Counted from the stretch's first letter, positions 45,778 through 55,977 are shown. The stretch: 64,000 nt of DNA from CAVTND01 sp963735955 (GCA_963735955.1 CAVTND010000002.1:310001-374000); one strand, 5' to 3'. Notes: generated by a model not told the origin, from the letters alone. Numbers and translations are program-made.

Positions 45778-46707
45778 TCATTGCACATTATCCTGCGCCT
45801 GCTGCATGAACTTGATGAACGCGTCCTCGAGCCCCGCCGGCACTTCCCGCCAGCTCGTGCCCGGCCGGTCGCGGAACGGGGCGATCGCCGCGGCGAGCGC
45901 CTCGGCGTCGGTGCCGCTGACGTGCAGCGCGTTGCCGAACGCCGCGACCATCTCGACACCCGGACGCTTGCGCAGCTCGTCGGCGAGCGCGTCGAGCTCC
46001 TCGCCGACGACCTCCCAGGTGTGCAGGCCCGACTGCCGGACGACCTCGTCGGCGGTGCCCTGGGCGAGCAGCTTCCCGTAGGCGATGTATGCGAGGCGGT
46101 GGCAGCGCTCCGCCTCGTCCATGTAGTGGGTGCTGACCAGCACGGTGATGCCCTGCGCGGCGAGCGCGTGGAGCTGGTCCCAGAACTCGCGGCGCGCCTT
46201 CGGGTCGACGCCGGCGGTCGGCTCGTCGAGCAGCAGCAGCTCGGGCTCGTGCAGCAGGCAGGCCGCGAGCGCGAGCCGCTGCTTCCAGCCGCCCGAGAGC
46301 GCGCCGGCGAGCTGCTTCGCGCGCGCGCTCAGGCCCAGCTGCTCGAGTCCCTCCCGGACGCGGCGCTTGCGATCGCGCACGCCGTAGACGCGCGCGATGA
46401 AGTCGAGGTTCTCCTCGATCGAGAGGTCCTCGTAGAGGCTGAAGCGCTGGGTCATGTAGCCGACGCGGCGCTTGATCTCGGGCGCGCGGGTGCGCAGATC
46501 GAGGCCGAGGGTGGTCCCGCTGCCCTCGTCCGGCGTGAGCAGCCCGCACAGCATGCGGATCGTCGTCGTCTTGCCGCTGCCGTTCGGTCCGAGGAAGCCG
46601 ACGATGCGGCCGCGCGGCACCGCGAGGTCGATGTGGTCGACCACGGCGCGCTTGCCGTAGCGCTTGGTCAGGCCGCGGACTTCGATCGCCGGGGCGGCGT
46701 CGTTCAC
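45778..46707 (-). CDS. ABC exporter ATPase, YbhF-like
   Basis: A 309-residue ATPase, intact. Walker A GPNGSGKTTT, Q-loop MTQRFSLYEDLSIEENLDF, signature LSGGWKQRLALA, Walker B LLLLDEPTAGVDP, H-loop STHYMDEAERC. Single nucleotide-binding domain (YbhF of E. coli is double length). The C-terminal 80 residues (VVGEELDALADELRKRPGVEMV) are a regulatory tail seen in multidrug and daunorubicin-type ATPases. ATG 46707 overlaps the adaptor stop by ATGA; 18 bp separate it from the permease gene. Confidence 0.93.
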   Translation of the reverse strand: MNDAAPAIEVRGLTKRYGKRAVVDHIDLAVPRGRIVGFLGPNGSGKTTTIRMLCGLLTPDEGSGTTLGLDLRTRAPEIKRRVGYMTQRFSLYEDLSIEENLDFIARVYGVRDRKRRVREGLEQLGLSARAKQLAGALSGGWKQRLALAACLLHEPELLLLDEPTAGVDPKARREFWDQLHALAAQGITVLVSTHYMDEAERCHRLAYIAYGKLLAQGTADEVVRQSGLHTWEVVGEELDALADELRKRPGVEMVAAFGNALHVSGTDAEALAAAIAPFRDRPGTSWREVPAGLEDAFIKFMQQAQDNVQ

Positions 46708-47674
46708 TTCAGCGTCACTTCCACCGGCTGCCCGGGATGGAGCTTGGGCGCGTCGGCGACGCCGGCCGTGCCTCGACCAGGAAGACGAGCTTCTCCTGCC
46801 GCTCGCGGCTGTAGATCACCGGCGGCGTGTACTCGGCCTGCGGCGCGATGTACGTGATCTGCGCGGGGATCGGCCCGGCGCAGCCGTCGCAGGCGAGGGT
46901 GACCGGCTGCGCCGCGCTTGAGCGCGCCGACCTGCGTCTCCGGCACGAAGAAGCGCACCTTGATGTTCCCGGGGGGCAGCAGGTTCACCACCGGCGCGCC
47001 CGCCGGCACCCACTCGCCCTGCACGAACAGCGTGTCCTGCACCAGCGCGTCCTGCGGCGACCGCTGCGCCTTCTGCGCGAGCCGCCAGTCGGCCTGCGCG
47101 AGCGTGGCGCGCGCGGCGGCGACCTCGGCTTCGGCGGCGCGGATCTCGTCGGGGCGGGCGGCGAGCCGCGCGGTGGCGAGCTGCGCGCGCATCTCCTCGA
47201 CCTGCCCGCGGGCGCGCGCGGCCTGGTTGCGGGCGTCGTCGAGGCGCTCGCCCGAAACGTAGTTGGCGCGGTAGAGATCCTCCTGGCGCCTGAGGTTCGC
47301 CTCGGCGAGCTTGAGGTTCGCCTCCGCCTGGACGAGCTCGGCGCGCACCGCCTCGATCTCGCTCGGCCGCTTCGCCTTCTGCAGGTTCGCGAGCTGCGCC
47401 TGCGCGCGCGCGACGCGGTCGGCGGCCTCGCGCCGCTGCGCCGCCTCGTTGTCCTGCTCGAGGGCGAACAGCGGCTCGGCCGCCTTGACCTGGTCGCCGC
47501 GCTTCACCGCGAGCTTGGCGAGCTGCCCGGCGAACGGCGAGGCGACGCGGACGTACTCGCCCTCGGCGTAGCCCTGGAGGCGCTGCTGCGGCGGATCGCT
47601 GCAGCCGGCGACGAATGCCGCGCGAGGAGGATCGCGACTGCGTGCTGCACCGTCGGGCGTCCGGCGCGCCGCAT
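46704..47674 (-). CDS. HlyD/YbhG-like periplasmic adaptor (frameshifted)
   Basis: Membrane-fusion protein of about 320 residues for the ABC exporter. Reading across frames, it starts MRRAGRPTVQHAVAILL and continues, after a shift near 47620, through a lipobox-like AGCSDPPQQ and ASPFAGQLAKLAVKRGDQVKAAEPLFALEQ (biotinyl-lipoyl half), a long coiled coil (AQAQLANLQKAKRPSEIEAVRAEL to ARPDEIRAAEAEVAAARATL), then TLFVQGEWVPAGAPVVNLLPPGNIKVRFFVPE. The end (after breaks near 46915 and 46765) includes CDGCAGPIPA. It stands between the SRPBCC gene and the ATPase. Confidence 0.83.
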
Positions 47675-47682
47675 CGGTCGCT

Positions 47683-48120
47683 CTAGCCGTTGCGCTCGGC
47701 GAACTGTTTCAGCGCGAGCCCGGTCGCGTCGAAGCTCCGCTTCACCGGGCCGTCGAGCACGCGGCGCACGAACGGCACCGCGAGGCCGCGGAAGCGCTTC
47801 TCGTGGATCAGGCGCGAGCGCGCGGCATCGAGCGCCTCGACGACGAAGCGCTGCTCGCCCACGAGGATCCCGGGGAAGCGCGCGAGCCACCGCAGCTCGC
47901 GCGGCGGGCGGAAGGTGACGATGCGCGGCCGCAGCCGCATCGCGCGCCCGCCGTCGGGCTTCACCAGCACCTCCAGCTCGGCGCGCCGCGCCGCCTCGCC
48001 GGCGACGCGCGGCATGAACGGATTCCACTCCGGATAGCGCCGGAAATCGGTGAGCGCATGCCAGACGCGCTCGGCCGGGGCGTCGATCTCGATCATCGCG
48101 AAGAGCTCGGCGAGAAGCAT
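47683..48120 (-). CDS. SRPBCC (START-like) domain protein
   Basis: A 145-residue intact protein of the SRPBCC/polyketide-cyclase-like fold: IEIDAPAERVWHALTDFRRYPEWNPFMPRVAGEA, then LEVLVKPDGGRAMRLRPRI and LARFPGILVGEQRFVVEALDAARSRLIHEKRFRGLAVPFVR. This fold makes a hydrophobic cavity for lipid-like or aromatic ligands. Unusually, it is inside an efflux operon, overlapping the RND gene by one base and 8 bp from the ABC adaptor gene. It may bind the exported compound or modify it. Start ATG 48120. Confidence 0.85.
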   Translation of the reverse strand: MLLAELFAMIEIDAPAERVWHALTDFRRYPEWNPFMPRVAGEAARRAELEVLVKPDGGRAMRLRPRIVTFRPPRELRWLARFPGILVGEQRFVVEALDAARSRLIHEKRFRGLAVPFVRRVLDGPVKRSFDATGLALKQFAERNG

Positions 48121-51100
48121 CAGGCCGTCCCTTCGATCATGTGCGGCGGGACCCGCGGCGCAGCCTGCGCGGCGGGTGCGGGACGCTTCGCCGGTGCGCG
48201 GGACGGGACCTTCACGCGGAACCACGCGGCGTAGAGCGCCGGCAGGAAGAGCAGCGTGAGCGCGGTGGCGACGACGAGGCCGCCCATGATCGCGACCGCC
48301 ATCGGCCCGAAGAACGCGCTCCGCGTGAGCGGGATCATCGCCAGCACCGCCGCCGCCGCCGTCAGCACGATCGGCCGGAAGCGCCGCACGGTCGCCTCGA
48401 CCACCGCCTCCCAGGGCGCGTGCCCCGTGCGGATGTCCTGGTCGATCTGGTCCACGAGAATCACGGAGTTGCGCATGATCATTCCGGAGAGCGCGATCGT
48501 ACCCAACATGGCCACGAACCCGAACGGCTGGTTGAACAGAAGCATGAACGCCGTCACGCCGATCAGCCCGAGCGGGGCGGTCAGCACCACCATCGCCACG
48601 CGCGAGAAGCTCTGGAGCTGGATCATCAGCACCGTCAGGACCACCAGGATGAAGAGCGGGAACCCGGCCGCGACCGACTTCTGGCCGCGCGCGGCGTCCT
48701 CGACCGCGCCGCCGGTCTCGATCCGGTAGCCGGGCGGCAGGCTCGCCTTGATCGCGGCGAGGGCCGGCTCGATCTGCGCCGTGACCGCGGGCGCCTGGAT
48801 GTCGCCGTACACGTTCGCGCGCACGGTGATGGTCGGCAGGCGGTTGCGGCGCCAGACGATGCCGTCCTCGAACCCGTAGGAGATCGTCGCGATCTGGCAC
48901 AGCGGGACGGACTTGCCGGAGCGCGTCGGCAGCGCGAGGTCCTGGAGGTAGGAGAGCTTCGCGCGCTCGTCGACCGCGCCGCGCATCAGCACCTCGATCA
49001 GCTTGTCGCGCTCGCGGTAGTAGGTCACCGTCAGCCCGTTCAGCGAGGTGTTGAGGAACGTCGAGAGATCCTGCGACGACAGCCCGAGCAGGCGCACCTT
49101 CTCCTGGTCGATGTCGACCTTGATGACCTTCGCTTTCTCGTCCCAGTCGAAGTGCACGTTCGAGACGTGCCGGTTCTCGCGCATGCGCTCGGCGACGCGC
49201 TCGGCGTACCGCCGCACCGTCGGGATGTCCTCGCCCGACACGCGGAACTGCACCGGGTAGCCGACCGGCGGCCCGTTCTCGAGCCGGGCGATGTTCGCGC
49301 GCACGCCCTGGAAGTCCCGCTCGAAGCGCTCGATGAGCCGCGCGCGGAGCCGCTCGCGATCCGCGATCCCCTTGGTGAGGATCACGAACTGCGCGAAGTT
49401 GGCGTGCGCGAGCTGCTGGTCGAGCGGCAGGTAGAAGCGCGGGGTGCCCTGGCCGACGTAGCTCACGTAGCTCTCGATCCCCGTTTCCTGCTCGAGCACC
49501 TGCTCGAAGCGCTTGACCATGCTTTCGGTCGCCGCGAACGACGAGCCCTGCGCGAGGCGCAGGTCGACGAGCAGCTCCGGCCGGCTGGAAGCGGGGAAGA
49601 ACTGCTGCGGCACGAACCGGAACGCGAGGAGCGACGCCGCGAAGAGCGCGACCGTCGCGACCAGCACCGTCGTGCGTTGCGCGACGCACCAGTGGATGAC
49701 GCCGCGCAGGCGGTTGTAGAAGGGCGTGCGGTAGATGGCGCCTTCGCCGTGCTCGCGGGGCGCAGCGGGGACGGGCGCGGTGCGACGGAGCAGGCGCCGG
49801 AACCACGACGGCTTCGCCGCCCCGTGCGCGAAATCCGGCAGGAGCTTGTAGCCGAGGTAGGGCACGAACACGACCGCCGCGACCCACGACACGGCGAGCG
49901 CGATCGCGGTCACCTGGAAGATCGAGCGCGTGTACTCGCCGGTGGTCGACGCCGCGGTCGCGATCGGCAGGAACCCGGCCACGGTGACCAGCGTCCCGGA
50001 GAGCATCGGCATCGCGGTGCTGGTGTAGGCGAAGCTCGCCGCCCGCAGGCGGTCCCAGCCCTGCTCCATCTTGGTCGCCATCATCTCGACCGCGATGATC
50101 GCGTCGTCGACGAGCAGGCCGAGCGAGAGGATGAGCGCGCCGAGCGAGATCTTGTGCAGACCCGATGTCGCCGAGGCGCATGAAGAGGAAGGTCGCCGCG
50201 AGGACGAGCGGGATCGTGAGCGCGACGACGATCCCGGTGCGCCAGCCCGAGCGAGAGGAGGCTCACCGCGAGCACGATGATCACCGCCTCGGCGAGCGAG
50301 CGCACGAACTCGTTCACCGACCGCTGCACCGCCTGCGGCTGGCTCGTCACCTGCGCGAGCTCGAGGCCGACCGGGAGCTCGCTTGCGCGAGGCGGTCGAC
50401 CTCGCGGTCGAGGTTCGCCCCGAGCTCGATGATGTCGCCGCCCTTGACCATCGCGACGCCGATGCCGAACGCCTCCCGGCCCTGGAACCGCATCTTCGGC
50501 TGCGGCGGGTCGGCATAGCCGCGCTGCACCCGCGCGATGTCGCCGAGGCGGAAGAGCCGCCCGTTGGCGCGGATGGTCGTCTCGCGGACCGCGTCGACCG
50601 AGTCGAAGTCGCCGGTGGTGCGGAGGTAGATCTGGTCGCTCGGCGTCTCGAACGCGCCGGCGGGGGCGATCGCGTTCTGGGTGGCGAGCGCGTTCACGAT
50701 CGTCGCGGCGTCGACGCCGAGCGTCGCGAGCCGGGTGTTCGACAGCTCGATGTAGACCTTCTCGTCCTGCTCGCCGAAGAACTCGACCTTGGCGACGTCG
50801 GGGACGCGCAGCAGCTCGGACCGGATGCGGTCGGCGTACTTCTTGAGGTCGGCGTAGGAGAAGCCCTCGCCGGTGAGCGCGTAGACGTTGCCGTAGACGT
50901 CGCCGAACTCGTCGTTGAACGACGGACCGGTGATGCCGGCCGGCAGGGTGTTGCGGATGTCGCCGACCTTCTTGCGCACCTGGTACCAGGTGTCCGGCAC
51001 CGCGGACGGCGGCGCCGAGTCCTTCAGCCTGAAGAACACCAGGGATTCGCCGGGCTTCGAGTAGCTCTGGATGACGTCGACGTTCGGCGCCTCCTGCAGC

Positions 51101-51319
51101 TTCTTCTCGATCTTGTCGGTGATCTGCTCCTCGACCTGGCGCGCGGTCGCGCCCGGCCAGCCGGTCCGGATCACCATCACCTTGAAGGTGAACGGCGGGT
51201 CCTCCGACTGCCCGAGCTTGGTGTAGGAGAGGACGCCGAAGACGGCGAGGACCAGCATGGCGTAGAGCACCAGGCTGCGGTGCGCCGAGCGCCCATTCGG
51301 AGAGGTTGAAGCGTGACAT
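48120..51319 (-). CDS. RND family efflux pump inner-membrane protein (frameshifted)
   Basis: AcrB-type proton/drug antiporter of about 1060 residues. N-terminal MSRFNLSEWAL, then (after a shift near 51295) LGQSEDPPFTFKVMVIRTGWPGATARQVEEQITDKIEKKL, DTWYQVRKKVGDIRNTLPAGI and NDEFGDVYGNVYALTGEGFSYADL, a TriC/MexK-like sequence. The middle has ILSLGLLVDDAIIAVEMMATKMEQG (TM4 Asp pair for proton relay), and the C-terminal half has EIGLIGVTAFML-like helices ending FRVKVPSRAPAKR. At least four shifts occur near 51295, 50385, 50245 and 50165. Its adaptor gene is directly upstream. No outer-membrane channel gene is present. Confidence 0.88.
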
Positions 51320-51339
51320 GGCGGTCTCTTCGGTTTTCC

Positions 51340-51364
51340 CCCTCTCCCGGGTGGCGGGAGAGGG
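51340..51364. repeat. 10-bp-stem hairpin (REP-like)
   Basis: ccctctcccg-ggtgg-cgggagaggg is a perfect 10-bp stem with a 5-base loop between the adaptor and pump genes. It resembles the palindrome at 1436-1455 and could be the same family of dispersed repeats; it may tune relative expression in this operon. Confidence 0.6.
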
Positions 51365-51383
51365 CTGGGAGGAAGGGGTCGGT

Positions 51384-52521
51384 TCAGCCGCCCGCGCGCA
51401 GCGCGGCCTCGAGCGCCTGCTGCGAGCGCGGGCTGGCGAGCGTCTCGCTCATCACGCGCACCGTCTCGCCGGGCAGGAGCTTGTGCACGCCCGCGGTGAC
51501 GACGACCTCGCCCGTGTGCAGGCCGTCGCGGACGGTGACGCCGTCCTCGCGGTAGGCGCCGATCGTGACCGGCCGCAGGTTGACCTGGCTCGTCTGCGGG
51601 TCGACGACCCAGACCGCCGGCTTGCCGTCCACCTGCGTGAGCGCGGTGAGCGGGAGCGTGATCACTTCGCCGCCGGCGCGGTCGCCGAGCGCGACGTTGG
51701 CCGTCATGCCGAGCTTCACCGCGGCGTCGGGCTCGAGGATGGTGATCTTGGCCGCGAACGTGCGCGTCGCCGGGTCGGCGTTCGGCGCGATCTCGCGGAC
51801 GCGGCCGACGTAGGGCTTGTCGTGCGCCGCCCACAGGGCGACGAGCACCTGGCTCGCGTCGCGCAGCTCGCCGAGCCGCGTCTCGGGCACGTTGATCGCG
51901 ACTTCCTTCTCCTCCGGGCGCGCGAACCGCAGCACCGGCTGCCCGGCGGAGACGACCTGGCCGGCCTCGACGGTGACCGCGGTGATCACGCCGTCGGCCT
52001 CGGCGACGAGCGTCGTGTAGGACGACTGGTTGCTGGCGACCTGGGCCTGCGCCCGGGCCTGCTCGAGGCGCGCCTTGCTGGTGTTGAAGGTGTTCTCGCG
52101 CGCGTCGAGCACCGCCTTGCTCACGTACTGCTTCGCGTAGAGGTCGCGATAGCGCTCGAGCTCCGCCTTGGCGAGCGCGTGGTCCGCTTCGGCGGCGGCG
52201 AGCTGCGAGCGCGCGGACTCGACGTCGAGCTGGGCGTCCTGCGGATCGAGGCGCGCGAGCTGCTGCGCCCTTCTTCACCGTCGCGCCGACGTCGACGAAG
52301 CGCGCGACGACCTTGCCGCCGACGCGGAACGCGAGGTCGTTCTCGTAGCGCGCGCGGACTTCGCCGGAGTAGACGTTCGCGCCCTCCGCGGGCTTCGCGC
52401 CGACGACCTGTGCGATCACGGTGCGGGGCGCGGGCGCCTGGGCCTCCTGCTTGCCGCAGCCGGCCAGGACGGCGACGAGGGCGACAGCGGCGACGAGGGG
52501 GATCGTTCGGAACGTGGACAT
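51384..52521 (-). CDS. RND efflux periplasmic adaptor lipoprotein (one frameshift)
   Basis: About 380 residues. Lipoprotein signal MSTFRTIPLVAAVALVAVLAGC (lipobox LAGC) and SGEVRARYENDLAFRVGGKVVARFVDVGATVKKG form the first lipoyl half. The frame shifts near 52268 (cgcccttcttc). After it come the hairpin (KARLEQARAQAQVASNQSSYTTLVAEADGVITAV) and the beta-barrel with AKITILEPDAAVKLGMTANVALG, ending LASPRSQQALEAALRAGG. It belongs to the MexA/TriA-like group and pairs with the RND protein 64 bp downstream. It is 119 bp after tetR. Confidence 0.88.
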
Positions 52522-52640
52522 GGCAGGCTCCGTGTGCTCAGCGTATCTCAATGACCGATGCCGCGCGCCATCAGCACCGCGGCGAGGGGCGGCAACGCGG
52601 CGAAATGGGGTAGGCGAGGGTCGCGTCGAGCATCATGGCG

Positions 52641-53283
52641 TTACCGCACGCGCACGCCGTCGAGGACGATGTCGATGCAGGTCGCGAGGTAGCGCTCGGG
52701 ATCGAGATCCTTCGGCACGCAGCTCGCGAACGAGTGCCGCCACAGCACCTTGAGCACGAGCGGGCCGAGCAGGACCTGGCACGGCGTACTCGACGTCGAG
52801 CGGCCGGAACTCGCCGGAGGCGACGCCGCGCTCGAGCGCGCGCGTGAAGAGCCGCTTGCCGCGCACGATCACGTTGTCGTGGTAGTACTGCGCGATCTCG
52901 GGGAAGTTGCCCGCCTCCGAGATCATCAGCTTCGGGATGCCGCTCAGCGCGGTGCTGCCGAAGAGCCGCCACCAGCCCTTCACCAGCTCGCGGAGGAGGT
53001 CGGACGCGGTGCCGGTGAAGTTCTCGAAGATCTGCTCGCCCTCGGCGAGCACCGGGACGACGGCGCTCTGGATCACCGCCTTGAAGAGCTCCTCCTTGCT
53101 GTCGAAGTAGAGGTAGAGCGTTCCTTTCGACACGCCGGCGCGCGCGGCCACGTCCTCGAGCCGGGTGGCGGCGAAGCCCTTCTCGACGAAGAGCTCGAGC
53201 GCGGCGGCGGTCAGCTCGCTCGGGCGGGCGTCTTTCCGGCGCTCGAAGCGCGGTTCGTTCTTCAGTGCTTGGTTGTTGTCCAT
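52641..53283 (-). CDS. TetR family repressor (one late frameshift)
   Basis: A repressor of about 214 residues. HTH: TRLEDVAARAGVSKGTLYLYFDSKEELFKAV (about 40-70), with flanking ELFVEKGFAA. The ligand domain follows (LRELVKGWWRLFGSTALSGIPKLMISEAGNFPEIAQYYHDNVI). A base change near 52778 shifts the end; corrected, it reads QVLLGPLVLKVLWRHSF to CIDIVLDGVRVR with stop TAA 52641-52643. The protein resembles regulators of RND pumps with a C-terminal TetR_C_2-like domain. It is the first gene of the efflux operon and has two operator-like sequences before it. Confidence 0.9.
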
Positions 53284-53298
53284 GGGTATGGTTCTGAC

Positions 53299-53338
53299 TG
53301 ACTGGCCGGTAAGTTATAGATTACTGACTGGCCGGTCA
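53299..53338. promoter_or_regulatory. Two TetR operator-like repeats overlapping the operon promoter
   Basis: tgactggccggtaa (53299-53312) and tgactggccggtca (53325-53338) are near-identical direct copies with starts 26 bp apart. Each is a nearly perfect palindrome around ggcc (tgac-tggccg-gtca). On the minus strand the upstream copy includes ttgacc, a good -35, followed by tataac 15 bases later. I infer self-repression by TetR and co-control of the seven-gene efflux operon. Confidence 0.65.
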
Positions 53339-53466
53339 ATAAAGTTTTACTGATCCGTGCATAAGTCGAGCCGCCGAAGCCCAACGGTGTGAGTGCCCGC
53401 TACCATGCAATGCACCGGCGTGCGGAGGTCGAACTGGGCGCGATCGTCGACCATGACGGGCCATCG

Positions 53467-54348
53467 CTAGATGCCCACCAGCGCGGCGCCGATGACGCCG
53501 GCCGAGTCGCCGAGCCGGTGCTTCACGATCGGCGTCTCGAGCGAATCGCTGAAGACGCGCCGCCGGACCTCCTCGACCCCGCGCGCGTACAGCTCGTCGA
53601 TCTTCGAGAGCCCGCCGCCCAGGACGATCACGTCCGGGTCGAGGACCGCGATCAGGTTGGCGAGCGCCTGGCCGAAGCGCGCGAAGAAATCGTCCATCGC
53701 CGCCGTGGCGGCCGGGTCGCCAGCGCGCCAGGCTGCGACGATCTCATCCACCGGCTGCCGCGACCCGGCGCGTTCGGCGTAGCGGTTCTCGAGCCCCGAG
53801 CCGCTGATGAACGTCTCGACGCAGCCGCGGGCCCCGCAGTAACAGGCGGGCCCGGCCGGATCGATGACGGTGTGCCCCCACTCACCGGCGATCGACTGCA
53901 GCCCGCCGTGCACCTTGCCGTCGATGACGATGCCGCCGCCGCAGCCGGTGCCCATGATCACGCCGAACACGACGCGGTGCCCCCGGCCGGCGCCGGCAAG
54001 TGCCTCGGCGAGCGCGAAGCAGTTGGCGTCGTTCTCGATCGCCAGCTCACGCCCCAGCCGGGTGCGCAGATCGCTCGCGACCGGCATCCCGTTCAGGCAG
54101 GTGGTGTTCGAGTTCTTGAGCAGGCCCGAGCGCCGGGAGACGGCCCCGGCGGTGCCGATCCCGAGTGTGTGCGGCGCGTCATCCGCCGCGCGGACGATCC
54201 GGCGGTAGAGCCGTTCGATCCCGCCGAGCACCGGCTCGTAGCCCGACGCGTCGGTGGGGATGCGCTCGCGCAGTACCTCGCGCCCCTCGTCGTCGAGGAT
54301 CACGCCCTCGGTCTTCGTACCGCCGAGATCGATGCCGAGACGCAACAT
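53467..54348 (-). CDS. ROK family sugar kinase (fructokinase/N-acetylglucosamine kinase-like)
   Basis: A 293-residue kinase. ATP-binding DLGGTKTE (7-14), catalytic Asp in ENDANCFALAEA, GTGCGGGIVIDGKVHGG, the His/Cys zinc site GEWGHTVIDPAGPACYCGARGCVETFISG, and the ROK signature around it. The metal site is complete. The closest general type is Mak/NagK-like. Start ATG 54348. It is alone: 126 bp from the tetR promoter region and 321 bp from the CHRD gene. The sugar is not predictable; fructose or GlcNAc are the common substrates. Confidence 0.93.
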   Translation of the reverse strand: MLRLGIDLGGTKTEGVILDDEGREVLRERIPTDASGYEPVLGGIERLYRRIVRAADDAPHTLGIGTAGAVSRRSGLLKNSNTTCLNGMPVASDLRTRLGRELAIENDANCFALAEALAGAGRGHRVVFGVIMGTGCGGGIVIDGKVHGGLQSIAGEWGHTVIDPAGPACYCGARGCVETFISGSGLENRYAERAGSRQPVDEIVAAWRAGDPAATAAMDDFFARFGQALANLIAVLDPDVIVLGGGLSKIDELYARGVEEVRRRVFSDSLETPIVKHRLGDSAGVIGAALVGI

Positions 54349-54669
54349 GATGTCTTCGGGGTTTCGTTTCGAGCGAAGCGGGTGGACCGATGGGCGACAG
54401 CCTGTCTTCAAAGGTTCATCGTGTGCCCGGGAATACTCTCATGGCGGAGGCTGTTCTCGAAATCGTTCCCGCCGAAGGCGTCTCCGGGAACCGGGACTGG
54501 CGTGTCGTCACGGTGCGACGCTGCGCCGCGCCGCTGTGCGCGAGGAAATTTCCTTCGCGTCGTCGTTGTCAAGCAAACGTCGCGGGCGCAGACTATTTCG
54601 TGCCGATCAGAAATAGCGGGGACCGAGGGAGAACAACACCGATAGCTCGCAACTCGATCGAGGTTCGAC
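54349..54669. other. 321-bp intergenic region
   Basis: Lies between the divergent ROK kinase and CHRD genes. It contains several overlapping open frames without convincing coding character. No tRNA, riboswitch or clear promoter is seen, although the CHRD gene promoter should be here. Confidence 0.4.
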
Positions 54670-55299
54670 ATGAAATCGCTCTCCGCACGCTGGATCGCCG
54701 TCGTCACCGTTGCTCTGGCGCCGCTCGCCGCCCAGGCGCAGATTTTCCAGTTCAACGCCCTGCTCAACGCCGGCAATGAGGTGCCGGCCGTCCAGAACCC
54801 GAGTACCGCCACGGGGGTGGCAACGCTGTTCTATGACACCCACGGCACTGGATCGCTGCTTGACGACACCTACGATTTCGCGATGTCGGCGTTCGGACTG
54901 ACCGGCGGCACGACAGCCGGCACGGCCGCGTCGGCTTTCCACATCCACGGTGCGGCGACCATTGCCGAGAGCGCGCCGGTGCGTATTTCTCTCGACGGGC
55001 TGCTGTTCACGAATCTCAATTCCGGCAGCACGCTGCTGGTCGGTGGGAACGACGTTGCGGCGACCGATATCCCCGCAACGGCCGCCACCGCGACGAATGC
55101 CGGTCATCCGGGAATGTCGTTCCTCGCGATGCTCCAGTCCCAACTGGCCTACGTAAACGTGCACACGCAGATGCATCCGGGCGGCGCGATTCGCGGGCAA
55201 CTCATCGAGGTCGCGGCGATTCCCGAACCGGAGACCTACGCGATGCTCCTGGCCGGACTGGGACTCCTCGCCTTCATGACACGGCGGCGCATGCGTTAG
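54670..55299 (+). CDS. CHRD-domain protein with PEP-CTERM sorting signal
   Basis: A 209-residue exported protein. Signal peptide MKSLSARWIAVVTVALAPLAAQAQI, then a CHRD domain (FNALLNAGNEVPAVQNPSTATGVATLFYD, AFHIHGAATIAESAPVRISL, NVHTQMHPGGAIRGQLIE), with the typical closing HTxxxPxGxIRGQ. It ends with PEPETYAMLLAGLGLLAFMTRRRMR, a PEP-CTERM anchor processed by exosortase. CHRD domains occur in chordin and in bacterial surface proteins of unknown function. The gene is intact. A strong hairpin terminator follows. Confidence 0.92.
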   Translation: MKSLSARWIAVVTVALAPLAAQAQIFQFNALLNAGNEVPAVQNPSTATGVATLFYDTHGTGSLLDDTYDFAMSAFGLTGGTTAGTAASAFHIHGAATIAESAPVRISLDGLLFTNLNSGSTLLVGGNDVAATDIPATAATATNAGHPGMSFLAMLQSQLAYVNVHTQMHPGGAIRGQLIEVAAIPEPETYAMLLAGLGLLAFMTRRRMR

Positions 55300-55344
55300 T
55301 GCGCACGCAATGCGCAGGGTCTAGAACGGTCCCCTGCCACCTCG

Positions 55345-55374
55345 AAAGCCCGCCGCGCGCGGGCTTTTCATTTT
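55345..55374. terminator. Rho-independent terminator, likely bidirectional
   Basis: aaagcccgc-cgcgc-gcgggcttt is a perfect 9-bp stem with a 5-base loop followed by tcatttt. It lies between the convergent CHRD gene and ThDP-enzyme operon and can serve both strands (the left side has aaag, so the minus strand also gets a short T-run). Confidence 0.8.
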
Positions 55375-55386
55375 CCGGCGTGCCCG

Positions 55387-55977
55387 TCAGCGCTCCGCGT
55401 CCTTCCCGAGCACCGCCGCCCGGAACCGGCTCCGCAGCGTCGGCCCGTCGCGCGGCGCGAGCTCGATCGACGTCGGATCCGGCGAGACCTTGATCGCCGC
55501 GAAGAACGGCCCGGGCGTCTCGTAGGCCGCGCGCGCCAGCCGCTCGAGCTCGCTCTGCGTGCCGACCGTCTCCGCGTGTACGAAGCCGCACGAGCGGGCA
55601 ACGCCCGCCAGATCCACGCCGCTCGCCGTGTGCGTCCGCTGCATCCCGGTCTCGGCGTAGAGGCCGTTGTCGATCACGACGACGGCGAGATTGGCGGGCC
55701 GCTGCACGCCGATCGTCGCCAGCGATCCGAGCCCCATCAGCATCTCGCCGTCTCCGGTGATCACGACCACGCGACGCTTGGGCTGGGCGAGCGCGAGGCC
55801 CAGGCCGACCATCGCCGCGCCGCCCATCGCCCCCCACAGATAGAAGGTCAGCGGCGAGTCGCCGGCCGCGAACGCGTCGTAGGTCGTCGAGCCCAGCCCG
55901 GTGACGACGAGCGCGTCCCCGCGGCCCTTGAGCAGCTGCGCCGTCGCCGCCCGCCGTTCGAGCATGGCGGCGCTCAT
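55387..55977 (-). CDS. ThDP-binding decarboxylase-like subunit, beta (ComE-like)
   Basis: A 196-residue C-terminal half of a split thiamine-diphosphate enzyme. The ThDP/Mg motif runs from GDG (75-77) in VVITGDGEMLMGLGSLATIG to NGLYAETG (Asn104). ComE of methanogen sulfopyruvate decarboxylase and phosphonopyruvate-decarboxylase C-terminal domains have this form. It overlaps the alpha gene by ATGA. The substrate is unknown: sulfopyruvate, phosphonopyruvate or another 2-oxo acid. It is the last gene of the five-gene operon and intact. Confidence 0.85.
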   Translation of the reverse strand: MSAAMLERRAATAQLLKGRGDALVVTGLGSTTYDAFAAGDSPLTFYLWGAMGGAAMVGLGLALAQPKRRVVVITGDGEMLMGLGSLATIGVQRPANLAVVVIDNGLYAETGMQRTHTASGVDLAGVARSCGFVHAETVGTQSELERLARAAYETPGPFFAAIKVSPDPTSIELAPRDGPTLRSRFRAAVLGKDAER

